Shown here piece by piece: positions 50,193 to 61,604 of a stretch of DNA of 64,000 nt. Each line of letters begins with the position of its first letter. Position 1 is the stretch's first letter. The DNA comes from Lytechinus pictus. Its lineage: Eukaryota > Echinodermata > Echinoidea > Temnopleuroida > Toxopneustidae. The notes below the pieces were generated by a model. That model had not been told where the DNA came from. It searched no databases and saw only the letters and a list, made by a program, of their open reading frames with translations. The translations under genes were made by a program, and so were the position numbers. Location of the stretch: NCBI RefSeq assembly GCF_037042905.1, contig NC_087256.1, positions 31,398,501 to 31,462,500 of the forward strand. The letters run 5' to 3'.

Positions 50193-51017
50193 ATACAGTG
50201 CGTCCCAGAAAACACGAAACCGAGATTAAGCGACGATTTATCATAACTTAATCACAAATACAATAGACAAATGACCTACCAATGTAAAGCTTACAATCTC
50301 CTCTTTCATCTGATATTACTTAGATTATTCCTTATTCACGCATGAGTGAGCAAAAACAATTTGAAGAAAGGATACCAAAAATCATTTGGCGGGGGGTATC
50401 TGAATTTCAAAAAGAAAATCACATGCCTAAAAAGTTCAACATCTGCTCTTTTATTTGATACCTTAATCACAAAAAATGGTCAAGAAGTATAAAAGTTATG
50501 TTCCCTCGAAACAATGCTTGTATTTTCATAATTTCATTAAATAAACGTGTTTTCACCGGTTTCCCACAGAAGCTATCGCATGGCTAACAAAAGACTTAAT
50601 GCATGGCTGATCGTCAACAAAACGGAGTGTCGAGTGAGTTTGAACGCTAGCCTGTAAAACCTCTTCATTTAATGAAATTATTTAAATTCAAGCCTTATTT
50701 CAAATAACCAGAACTTTGTTATTTCATGACCATTTTCTGTAATTGAGGTATCAAATTAAAGAGCAGATATTGAACTTTTTAGAAATGTGGTTTTCTTTTT
50801 GAAACCCAGATACAGCCCGCCAAATGGCTTTTTGGTATCCCCTCTTCAAATTGTTTTTGCTCACTCATGCGTGAATGAGAAATAATCTAAGTAATATCAG
50901 ATGAAAGAGGAGATTCTAAGCTTTACAATGGTAGGTCATTTGTCTATTTTATTTGTGTTTAAGCTATGATAAATCATCGATAAATCTCGGTTTCGTTTTT
51001 TGTGGGACGCACTGTAT
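50193..51017. mobile_element. large fold-back element, about 825 bp
   Basis: Termini ATACAGTGCGTCCCA and TGGGACGCACTGTAT are exact reverse complements. The arms pair for about 300 bp, for example 'cctctttcatctgatattac' with 'gtaatatcagatgaaagagg'. The centre has a 'cggcgggg..ggtatctgaatttcaaa' arm that pairs with 'tttgaaacccagatacagcccgcc'. It is longer than the MITEs here and has no ORF. A second 'catacagtgcg' word at about 50140 overlaps the SINE tail. Confidence 0.9.
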
Positions 51018-51484
51018 ATTATCAGTATGGCTATGGCAATGCATTTATTTTACTCACTGGAAACCAGTATCGAGGGGGGAAACTCTCGTTTGTAATCCAT
51101 AATTAGGTGACAGATGACATAAAGGTAAAACCACCCCCTCCCTCACTTGATTTTCAAAGGTAATTTGTATTATCATTTTGATTCTCCTCTACCCCTACTC
51201 GACTTCTGCGCTCGCACCATCACAGCAATAGTCTCTTGTAAGTGGACCTGGCAGTAGAGGAATATCTTAATTGACATCGTGGCAATAAACGCTCGTTCGC
51301 TTCACTCACCGGAATATTTTCTCCTCTATGTCATTTAGGGACTTATGCAGCGCTAGGACAATTGACAAGGAGCTTCTGCCGTCATCGTCATTAACACCAT
51401 ACACCCTCCCCACAGCGCCTAATTACCATTGTCATCGCTATCATCCTCACCGAGGATCTTTGTCAGAAATACACTCTCATCATC

Positions 51485-52320
51485 AACCTTCTTCTTTTGC
51501 CTCCTCTTCATCATCATCATCATCATCATCACCACCACCACCACCACTACTTCTACCCTCATCATCATCATCGTAACCATGCACAATTTTTATTATCATC
51601 GTCATCATAGCCATCATCATCATCGTCGTCATGCATCTCATAATCATCATCATCACCGGCATCACCATCATCATAATCACCATCATTATTATCATCATCG
51701 TCATCATCATCATCATCATCATCGTCATCATCATCATAATCGCCATCATCACTATCATAATCATCATCATCAACATCATCATCATCAACAACATCATCAT
51801 TATCACCGGCATCCTCCTCCACCACCTCATCATCATCACTGTCATCAAATTCACCGTCATCAGTATTATCCTCCTCATCATCATCATCGTCATCAACATA
51901 ATCGCCATCATCATTATTATCATCATCATTATCATCATCATCATCGTCATCATCATCGTCACCATCATCATCATTATCATTATCACCGGCATCCTCCTCC
52001 TCCACCTCATCATCATCATTGTCATCAAATTCACCGTCATCAGTATTATCCTCCTCCTCATCATCATCGTCATCATCATAATCGCCATCATCATCATCAT
52101 CATAATCACCATCATCATCAACATCATCATCAACATCCTAATTATCACCGGCATCCTTCTCCATCACCTCATCATCATCATTGTCATCAAATTCACCGTC
52201 ATCAGTATTATCCTCCTCCTCACCATCATCGTCATCATCATAATCGCCATCATCATTATTATCATCATCATTATCATCATCAACGTCGTCACCATCATCA
52301 TCATTATCACATTATCACAT
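51485..52320. repeat. (ATC)n array with a higher-order unit
   Basis: Mostly CAT/ATC triplets over 830 bp. A non-triplet block containing CACCGGCATCCTCCTCCACC, followed by 'aaattcaccgtcatcagtattatcctcctc', recurs at about 51804, 51984 and 52146, giving higher-order spacing of 180 and 162 bp. Frames of up to 311 codons (poly-His, Ile, Asp or Met) are meaningless. Confidence 0.9.
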
Positions 52321-52383
52321 TTCATGCCCAACAAGTCTCTTATTTCTCCAGTAGTATATATTGACCTTTTTAGTAGAAATTAA

Positions 52384-53270
52384 ATTTGATTTTGAATAAT
52401 CTTTAATAGTCGCGACATAGTGTTTTGAATAATAGTGCGTAAATATATATAATTGAATATTGTGTAAAGTAATTGAAACATTTTGGGGGTTCACTTATTT
52501 ATCTACTTTATCTATATAACGAAAACATAATAGGACATCCCATTCGACATAATGTTAATTTTCTTGGATCCACATGTAAACGTACAAATAAAAACATAAT
52601 TTAACAAAAAATAATATAAAATAAATGTCAATAAACTCGAACATGACAAAATGTCAATATGTATAACGTTAATATCACGGAATTTTCTTGCTAATTTATC
52701 TATTCACAACATATATATTGACAAATTTCATTTTTATACAATTAATTTATTCATTAATTTTATTCACTTATCAAATAGAGCAGGGCAGTATAATTAGAGC
52801 CATGTTGGTCTTTTGAAAAATATACAATTAAATACATAACCGGACAATAAACAAAAAATAATTATGAACATAAAATTGAACTTGATTAAATAAACATTTT
52901 TACAGAATATGAATAATTGGTGAAGAGAAAGCATGCGTAAAAGCCTTTGACAATCAAGACATAAACTTGAATGTGAGAAAATCTATTCAAAATATGAATT
53001 ATTGAAGAGAAAAGATATTCTTTAAATCCGTTTTACAATGAAAAATATAAACTTCATAGTGCCAAATTTAAACAAAATATGAATATTAGTGAACAGAAAA
53101 TACCATTGAAAAATCCCTTTGACAATATTAAATCACTGCGAAGATATCTGATGAATAGTTAACAAAAGACTGGCAAAGTTAGGTCATTAGATTTTTAATT
53201 TGAAGACAATAATCTCTAGGCAATTAGAACATGCAAATAGACATGATAATTATATACATATACGATAAAA
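52384..53270. other. gene-free AT-rich stretch
   Basis: No exon. There is a mild internal repetition of 'ataaac..aaaatatgaatatt' words at 52900-53100 (spacing roughly 80 bp), suggesting a decayed tandem repeat. Confidence 0.4.
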
Positions 53271-53276
53271 GCTTTG

Positions 53277-53523
53277 GTACGTGCTAAAACTGACACCAGT
53301 TGGTCTCTAGATGACCACTCCCTAGGGTGTTATAATGGCACCCAAGAGTTTAAACATAACACAAAGAGTGTAAAAGCAACAACCAAATGTGTTGTAATTA
53401 CACCCAGTGGTGTTGAACTAATACTAAATTTAGCACCTGATTAGAATGACTATGGTGTCCGACGGTGTGGTCTTCTTCTATACGTACACCAATTAACACC
53501 ACTGAGTTTTTGCTGACGGTAGG
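53277..53523. mobile_element. decayed fold-back element
   Basis: The ends 'gtacgtgctaaaactgacacc' (left, in part) and 'actgagtttttgctgacggta' (right) are imperfect inverted repeats. The interior has TGGTGTT/AACACC words similar to the 2118-2360 MITE. It lies just 3' of gene C. Confidence 0.5.
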
Positions 53524-53918
53524 CCCTGATACAAATTATGTTATTAATAAAGCACAAGTATAATGTACAAGTAATCAGTGTATGTATTTCAAAGTGTCAA
53601 TTAACAGCGATCAGTTTGATTCCCTCATCCCTTTTTCAATAGTTTCATCTATTAAGTTGCCCTGGGACGGCGCCAATATATTTGACAGGAGTTGGGAAGA
53701 TACCCTAAAGGTGACGTCATAGTATAACAATACATGTCTATTTTATAGCATTCTTACTTATTTACTCCCCACCCCTTCACTACTTGAAAATATCATATGG
53801 TTGTGGGGGAAGAGCTAGGGCTTGTTCTGGAAGCTTTGGTGGCCCCCTCCTACAACGCCGCCCCGAGCTGCTACGTCATTTGATTGAACTATCTTGACTG
53901 CATGACTGCGATTCATGT

Positions 53919-56900
53919 TTATTCCCAGTACTGCCAGCCCCCCTCCGCGTTGATGGGGGTGTGGTTAAAGTTTGCATTTGTAATAGTACCCCCAGCACAG
54001 AGTATCTCGTGCGTACAGCTGCTTGCGAAGAGCTCCCGCCGGTCAGGCCCGGTAAACCGTGGTGCTAGAAGATGGGCCAGCTTGCTCTGGACCTCTACCA
54101 GAAACCTTGTCCAGGTAGATTCTATGTGTGGGTCTGTTGCCAAGGAAACAGTTGCAAGTGTATCCGCCTGCGAACGAAATAGAACAAAATGCGTCTTGTT
54201 TGAGAAACTGCAGATATTAGGTAATACCTCAGTCACATTTCATCTACGGTGGCCATAAGGCGAGTCGAAAACGGCCGTTTTGATTCATTTTTATTCAAGT
54301 CACCTATATGCTGTAGCTGGTACAAAAATGTTAAAACGGTTGATTCCGACTCGACGTACAGCCGTCGTATGGGAAGTGCATTCTAAAAGATATTGGGTAA
54401 TGCTTATGTGTCCAACCAACATCATGAACATTGGGCATTGCAGTGTGATGAAAGTTTTGCCCAATCTAAAGTAATTGTTGCTTATTTTTTAACCTTACTG
54501 GACAATATGCTTCCCGCATTGGATAAAATACTGCCCAAACTTGGTTGGATCCGGACACATAATTAGCCTCGTGCTGGTTAAAATTTAATTTACCCAATAT
54601 TTTTTACAGTGTGTAACTGAGGTATGATAACTCAATTGGAGGGTGCACTCAAATTTGCAGGGATTTAAAATAAATCCAGAATTCGATCGGTCCCCATAAC
54701 TACAGTCCTGTTAATCCCTGCAAATTAGAGTATGCGGGGGCCGGCTATAGCAGGAACGATACAATTATAGTACGCACTTCTTTCCAAAATTTCTCCTCAA
54801 AGGAATTTTACAGAAATGTTATGCAATAAGAACGAAGAGGAAATTTTCATTTTCGTTCTCATAGGCCAATTTGTATGGGCCTGTTTTGTTATATAAACAT
54901 TTGTTATAATAATAGCAATGCATATTTTCACGACTAATTTTCCGCTTAATTTTATGATAATATTGTTCTCATTAGCATATTCTTGATAGTTACTGTCAAA
55001 CTGTTTTGTCACCTAAGAACGGGAAGAATAATCCTGTCGTATCAATATTTCCTATTGCATTTTCAGTGATATATTTATTCATCTAAATGCGTGATAAGTT
55101 TTCTTTCAAATCTACAAACTATATTATCAAGTTATTTGCTGCATTCCTGCTTTTTTATAAATCTTGAATTGATGTGATTAGAATTAGGGGGTTCAGGGGG
55201 GTTGTTTTCGAAGTCTTACCTCTTCCAGTTGTAATGGAGCGTTTGTTAGAAGAGGACATTTTGTAACCATTGTAGTAAGCTGTCATATGAAAAGAGAATA
55301 TGGTAGATGGAAACGAATGAAATTAAATTCCCCTACATACACAAAATCTAACTGACGAATAGAATAGGGCATCGAATGTTTTACTCGAGACTACCCCCCC
55401 CCCTTCCAAGGGCGGAAATCTTTCCCCAAAGGTAGGGGACCAGGGGCTTGAAAATTTGACAAGCCAAAAAAAAGGTTATCACCCCAAATGTAAGGTCATT
55501 TCGACCCAAAAAAAATTGACAAGCAAAAAAAAAAGAAAAGAAAGTTATCACCCAAAAAGTAAGGTCATCTCGTCCACAATACATGTTTTATTTCGATTTT
55601 GAATGATGTATTTCTTTCCATCATAAAAGACCAAAAATATTAGGGCGGCCATTTGATATTGTGTCCCCCCCCCCCTACTATTTTGGGTAGGGGGACGCGT
55701 CCCCCTGTCCCCCTGGGATTTCCGCCCATGTCCCCCTCCCCAAAATAAAAATGAAAATATCTATTGAATAAGTATGAGGTGAAAGGCTGCCTGCCAAAGT
55801 TAAGGTTATTATTGTTTGATTATCAAAGAATAGAAATAAAAGTTCTTGTATAAACATTTTCGTGATGAAGGTTAAGAGAAAGTAATTGATATCGTGTGTT
55901 AGTATTTGAGAGCCTTGAAGAAGTGAATTTAAGAGACTCGAATCAGACCATCTCCACCAACACTAGCGTATGGGGGGGGGTGGTGGTTGGGACCAGAGGC
56001 ACAGTGCCCTACCCCCTACATAATTTTGATGACTTTTTTTCATTCCCAATCTCCCCCCCCCCCCCAATAAAAAAAGAAGATTGTTAGCCCTTCCTGGCTA
56101 GGTTTTACAAGAACATCACAGTCCAAATAGATTTAAGACAAACCAATAATCGATTAGTTAGGCCTACACGTATGTCTATATTTGTCATAATGTGTTTTAA
56201 CTGCCCGTACAATGTTTGTCACGTCTTAAACGACGTGGCGCAAGATATCATGAATTTGAACTGAAGTAGGCATATATCGAAACTGCGAGGGAAAAGTGGA
56301 GCACAGAGACGTAATGAGTCGAAAGTTTTGAGAGGGATAGTAAAACTTCCACCTTTTAATACAAAAATCCAATGTCTTAATCAAATATCATATCATTATG
56401 TGTTACATTGAAATTCCATGTAGTTGTAAATAATATTGTCGATAGTGTAAACTCTACTTATAATCTGAACATACTCATACTTTTTTTCGAGTGTCAAATA
56501 TTCACAACAACACATTAAAAAGAGTTTTCCCAAATAAAGCCGAGACGATCTGAAGCCATTTTTCTTAAGAAAAGCATTATAAGATCGATCTAACTTACCG
56601 ACGAGTTTAGGGATTGGTATGCCACGGCAAGGCGATCTCGGAAAATATCGACGTCGAATTCGTATAAGGCTTCGTCGGCGTGGTCGAACTCGTGAATGAA
56701 AGAGTCCATCAGCACCAATCCTCGGCAGAGAAATGTCACGGTCGATTCGCTCGTACTGTTATGAATACTGTCGTCTGGATTCTGAGGGGGGATATTATAA
56801 CAACCATCGATAGCATAAAATCAAAATAGCAAACCACATCATCAAACATGGTATTTATTGACGTTCAAATAGGTTTCATACTCTATCGAAGATAAAGACC

Positions 56901-58891
56901 AAAAAAAAAATAAAACAGTCGCAGCTGGATTATTCCTGTTTAAAAATTTGTAGGCACAATATATTCATAAAAGTTGTATATTTAAAAGCGAATGCACATT
57001 GTTAAGTGGAAGTCACCTTAAATGAATCTATACTAAATATTTAAGAGATTAGATGATGTATTTCAAGTTAAAAGGTCTCATTTATTATGAACAGAAATCA
57101 GTTGCCTGCCAGTCGCTTCCACATCAAAAATGAATCTTATTCGAATAAGGGGGGGGGGGGGTCGTGATTGATTTATGTCGGTTATTTTCACATGCTTCTT
57201 ATCGGTTATTATTCACTTACATTGCAATAGATGTGTTTGATTGGCTGATGAGATACGTTGCTATGGTTACTCGCAGTAAATGACAACTTGTCACTGAGTG
57301 GTGTCTGTTCTCAACCTTTTGCATGTTTGCTATTTGATTATTTTCATTATTTAATTGTAGAAATGAGCTATTTATCCTTCCCCAATGTTGTCTATCTAAG
57401 TAGTGCCACATTCCTTTCTGCCTTCGAGAATTTGACTTCTTTTAGCGGGTTTTTAAGCACATTTTCAGCCATATTTACCTCTTGTTTGCACAAAAATAGG
57501 TTTGATTTAATGTGTAGTAAATAATTTTTTTCTTCAAATTTCCAGTAGACTTTTTACTCATTTGAAAATTGAAAATGTCAAAACTGTGTTTACAAAATAA
57601 TCTAGAGTTAGATATAACATACACCCCCCTTTCCTTGTAGCGCCGCCTCTGGTTATATGGAATATAAAAACGGTACTTCATCATTGAATGCTATAAAGCG
57701 CTAAATCCATCTATCGTTATTACAATCGACTCGTGGAGAAGTGTCTTCTGGTTACAGATAAGGGCTAAAGTGAAACTTGAACGATTAAGAAAAACTCGTC
57801 AACTTACCATCGAATTGATCACAGCATTGAGTCCTGTTCTGTACTGTTGAACGAGAGAATCGAAATAGGATCATTATAATATAATTCAATTTTCCAATTT
57901 TTTGTTTAATGAATCAAATCACAAAGAAAATGGTGGGTCTTGGATCGTACATCAAACATAACGAATAAAGATGCTCCTAAAGTTATCTCAGCGGGATAGA
58001 CTATTTTAGGGGGAAAAATGATTTTGCAGTCCCATTTAGTCCTTCTATATCATGGCAGTTTCTGATGCCCAATGTCAAAATTACCTATCAATAATTATGA
58101 AACACAGCCGTGGTATAGAAATGAGGAAAGACTAGAGGCCATCTAAAAAATCACTTGATATTCATATAAAAATTGTATAAGACTTTGAACTTGCTTTACA
58201 ACCTATCGTTTGTAATCGAAATCCATTGTCTGGCTTCATTTGCTGGCACTTTTTCAGAAATACATTGTACAGTGTAAAAACGTTGGTTAAAATATTAAGC
58301 ACGTTGTTTAAGCCTATATCTCTGACAACAATTTTTTCAACATTTTTGAAGTAATTGAAACTTTTTAAACTTGTTTATCACTTTATACAGTACAATGGTT
58401 TATAGAGTGACGGGTTTAAAGAACGTGCTTACAATTTTAAACAGCGTTTTTGATTATTTGCCTCAGTGTGCCAATGTCTAAGATTCAATGCAATTTGTTC
58501 CCTTTGTTTTGGGAAGTATGTAAAATGGGCCTGATGCCAATCAATATCCAACAATATCTGACTTAAAAATAATCCATAATTTTAATATCTTATGACATTT
58601 TTTATATTTCATGACACTTCACTATAACCCTCAAGCTGACGCATAGAAAATGAATGAATAAAAATGCCAGTGTAAATATATACTAACCTCGTCTTTCATG
58701 ACGTCATTGAAAGCTATTATGGTGGAACGGTTGAAGAAGCAATTGTTCATTGATATACCTCTCCTTGCCCGGGGTAACGGTGCACCACCACCACAGGGTG
58801 TCCATATCTGACCTTTGACCTGTAACGATGACGTCATTAAGAGTACCAGAAGTGACGCCAGCGTGGTCGTTCTCAGGGTAGGCGTCGTCAT
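53919..58891 (-). CDS. gene C: secreted helical-cytokine-like protein, 5 exons, 243 aa
   Basis: Coding exons on the minus strand: 58891-58688, 57843-57808, 56781-56599, 55279-55220 and 54167-53919 (68/12/61/20/82 codons, then TAA). All four introns are phase 0; donors are GTTAGT, GTAAGT, GTAAGT and GTAAGA. The ATG opens a signal peptide (MTTPTLRTTTLASLLVLLM, cleavage near residue 27) and is the first ATG of the inferred spliced mRNA. A basic RARR site ends at residue 44. Helical stretches are at about 56-80, 92-119, 121-148 and 175-198. Six mature cysteines are at 33, 51, 99, 149, 212 and 218; sequons at N54, N88, N139 and N229. Exon 4 has KCPLL, matching SCPLF in gene B, and the cysteine count per exon (2/0/1/1/2) is identical to B. 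The last exon has a long tail rich in Gly/Asn after the final helix. Best reading: a class II-like helical cytokine paralogous to B. The 12-codon exon 2 is the least certain part. Confidence 0.72.
54644..54735. mobile_element. short MITE copy in gene C intron 4
   Basis: It begins GCACTCAAATTTGCAGGG and ends CCCTGCAAATTAGAGT, with 'aaataaatccagaattcgatcggtcccc' words shared with 45543-45762. It is an internally deleted relative of that element. Confidence 0.7.
58270..58469. mobile_element. fold-back MITE in gene C intron 1
   Basis: Terminal CAGTGTAAAAACG faces CGTTTTTGATT..CTCAGTG. The inner arms 'aagcacgttgtttaagcc' and 'tttaaagaacgtgctt' are inverted. It belongs to the same family as 45330-45484, which sits just upstream of gene B. 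Confidence 0.7.
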
Positions 58892-58995
58892 CTTGTAGTT
58901 TTTGCCGATATGGTAATCTTGATCGACGAAATAATGGTATTGTGCTTGAAACTAGGCAGCCCTTGGTGCTCCTAAAGTAGTTGTTGTCTTTCAAT
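58892..58995 (-). other. leader sequence of gene C coding exon 1
   Basis: The acceptor tctcaacctcag lies at 58996, and 104 nt without any ATG follow before the coding start at 58891. This supports an upstream non-coding exon joined here. A short frame starting at TTG through this leader is not a gene. Confidence 0.4.
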
Positions 58996-59524
58996 CTGAG
59001 GTTGAGAAATTGTAATGTTTGATCAGAAATTATGAAATTAAAAACGTAAAATGAAAGCTATGCATTGATTTAGAAGAACAATATGTTAGAAAAGGTTTAA
59101 AAGTGTTTTCAATCATCGAGGTAGAGTATCATGAATTAAGTAAAAATATAAACCTTGTCAACTCGACTTAGGCTATTTTAATTTACTGAGACGTCCCATG
59201 CCCTCTCCAACAGTGGCGTAAGTCTGGTCCGAGCAATGCGGGGGGGGGGGGTGGTGATAGTATGGGGTTCCCCTACATAAAGGTCTTCCTATACGTGGGT
59301 ACATAACATGTGTGCAAAATACGGCATGTATATGATTTCTGATGATGACAGTTAAGGCCTATCATTTTTTTATTGTTGTGTAATGGTTTTGTTGTGATAT
59401 AAACTACCGATGTGAAAAGGTTGCTGCAGTTGTTAAAAACAATGTGCTTATATCACACAGGGAAATAAGGGTCCATCATAAATAACGAAATAAAACTTCA
59501 GAAGAAAAGGATAGAGAAATATAA

Positions 59525-59700
59525 AATTGTTTTATATGTGTGTGTATATATATATTTATATACATGTATATAAATATATATATAAATATATATATTTATA
59601 TATATATAAAGGTTATAAGGACATTTTGTCCAAGAAAAGAGATGACAAGAAATAACGAAAAGAATGAAAAAAAAAAGAAAGAAAAAAAAAAAAAAAAAAT
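59525..59700. repeat. (TA)n-rich tract plus A-run in gene C 5' intron
   Basis: TATATA/AAATATA repeats at 59540-59610 and a poly-A/AAAG run at 59665-59698. All frames are low-complexity. Confidence 0.85.
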
Positions 59701-59733
59701 GTTTAGAAAAAGATACAAAACTAATTAATTTAC

Positions 59734-59815
59734 CTGGCACAAGAAGAAAGCTATAAACCTGCCAATTCGATAAGTTTTTAACTGAGCTCACACCGATGTA
59801 GTTACAACGGAAGAA
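59734..59815 (-). other. putative 5' non-coding exon of gene C
   Basis: It ends in the donor GCCAG|GTAAAT (59734/59733). TATTTAAA (59851-59844) stands about 30 bp before the assumed start. It contains no ATG. A 146-codon frame crosses it, but only because the following AT microsatellite and T-run stay open. The 5' end is estimated. Confidence 0.35.
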
Positions 59816-59843
59816 ATGATATATATCTGCAATTTCACTGGGG

Positions 59844-59851
59844 TTTAAATA
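59844..59851 (-). promoter_or_regulatory. TATA-like box, putative gene C promoter
   Basis: TATTTAAA on the minus strand, in the same relative position as the TTTAAATA before gene B. The A/T-rich background makes chance occurrence likely; its value is in the repeated arrangement TATA-like box, ATG-free exon, good donor. Confidence 0.3.
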
Positions 59852-60022
59852 CTGTCCTTTATCATGATTATTATGAACAGATGACATTATTTCGAAATAA
59901 GATCTGCGTTTTAAAATTCCGAAGTACAAATTCCTCAATTATGGTTTGCAATAAAGGCGAGAAACGCAATTAAAATCAGACGAGAGCGTCAATCGCGTCC
60001 GGGAAAATGATACTCGGAAAAT

Positions 60023-60031
60023 GGAAATTCC
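60023..60031 (-). promoter_or_regulatory. Rel/NF-kappaB-like palindrome upstream of gene C
   Basis: GGAAATTCC, about 175 bp upstream of the TATA-like box. A GGGAAAAT half-like word is at 60001. Compare the Rel-like sites upstream of genes A and B. Confidence 0.3.
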
Positions 60032-60714
60032 GATTGCGAATGCTAAATAAATATAAACAACGTTCTCTCTCTCCTTTCCTTTTCTCTTACCTCTCTCTCT
60101 CTCTCTCTCTTTCAACAAGTTGCCACTTGAAAATACAATTTAATATCATATTCATTCGTCACACCTGGATAACGGTGTGGTTGCAGCACAATGAACTATT
60201 ATTAATCGAAACTCAAATTTATTCCGTTTAAGTGAACCACTTCAACAACGATTGCGCAAGAACAAGAGGGCTTTTGAAGTTCTGTTGTCACACCCCATGT
60301 GCGTTTTTTATAGAAAATTTCTATGTGTAAACTTTTTGATATTTGTATAGCCTTGTATTTATCTCTACTTTTCCAACTCTGACGTAGGGCTACTAATTGG
60401 GCTAAATGGGGGGGGGGGGGTTCTTCGCCACCGATCCTTTCTAAAACGTAGTTCTGTTGGTGCAGTGATTTACCAATGTTACTAAAAAATTAAATGGCGA
60501 TTCAGATTTTTGCACAACTTAAAAAAAAAGTGAACCCTCGTTAACTTTGCTTGCCCTATTTATGTTTCCAGCTGCAATGCAATATTAAGAATGACAATGA
60601 CAAGAAAAAAATCGTTTTTAATAGAAATATAATAATTAGTATTATTCTCAGAATCGAGCTTTTCAAATTTAGTAGATCACTTAATGAAGTGTACATTATC
60701 GATTAAAAATTATG

Positions 60715-61145
60715 CTTACAGTCTGTAATTCCGAAGGTTCTTTATTCCAAATGTTCGTAATTCCGAAACACGTAAGTTGCCTATACCTCGATGTTCGTTA
60801 ATCCGAAATTGGGTTCGTTAATCCGAACATTTGTGACGTTTTTTTCCGAAGGTTCACCGTTATTCTGAAGGTTCATTAATCTGAAAACGAAATAAGGTTC
60901 GTTATTATGAAGGTTCGTGAGTCCGAAAACGAAAAAAGGTTCGTTATATTAAGAAGGTACGCTAATCTGATAAATGAAATAATTCGGAATATTCGAACCT
61001 TCGGATTAACGAACCTTATTTCGTTTTCGGACTTACGAACCTTATATCGTTTTGAACTAACAAACCTTCGGAATGACGAACCTTATTTCGTTTTCGGATC
61101 AACGAACCTTCAGAATTACGAACCATCGGAATAAAGAACCCCAAA
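60715..61145. repeat. cluster of GGTTCGTTAATCCGAA words in both orientations
   Basis: More than a dozen copies of short words such as 'ggttcgttaatccgaa', 'aaccttcggattaacgaacc' and 'ttatttcgttttcgga'. The left half is in one orientation and the right half in the other, so the whole is a loose inverted repeat. Isolated words occur at 2975-3150 and 5750-5850. Non-coding. Confidence 0.75.
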
Positions 61146-61149
61146 TTAG

Positions 61150-61600
61150 TCCACGAGCAATGCATGGACGCGCTGCCGTGGCGCCGCGGTGCGTTGTCAT
61201 GAAAGTTACGCCTATACCAAGTGATCAATCGATCTAGGCGCCATCTCGAAACTGATAGCAGTATTACTGAGGGGGCTAAATTGCTATCATCAGAAACGAT
61301 TTTTGTGCTTTTCTTTTAATTATCATGATGATTAAAAGCCTGTTCCTGGCGTCTTAATGAAGTCAAATACATCAATACAATAATTCTTAACATGTGTCCC
61401 TTGTACATTTATTTTCGCTTTTTGGAATGCATATGCAGCTTTATACGCGAAATCTTGAGGGTAAATCAGTTCTTTCTGTCCCAATCCGTTGTCTTCTTAT
61501 TTTTCTTTTCGATCATGCATATCAGTCAGTAGTGGGAGGGGTGAATGCCCCCTAAGTCAGATTATTTGCCCCACCCTCGGTTGCCCAAGAAATTATAAAT
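61150..61600. other. gene-free stretch
   Basis: No feature recognised. Confidence 0.4.
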
Positions 61601-61604
61601 ACTT

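Noticed and set aside
51429..52383. Long poly-His, poly-Ile, poly-Asp and poly-Met frames
   Set aside because: They are readings of an (ATC)n array in different frames; no initiation context, splice sites or complex segments.
53919..54236. 105-codon frame as an independent gene
   Set aside because: The first 23 codons precede a clear CAG acceptor at 54168; the remainder is gene C exon 5.
59498..59938. 146-codon frame upstream of gene C
   Set aside because: The upstream part has normal composition but the frame continues into T-runs and (TA)n. A non-coding leader exon with a donor at 59734/59733 explains it better.
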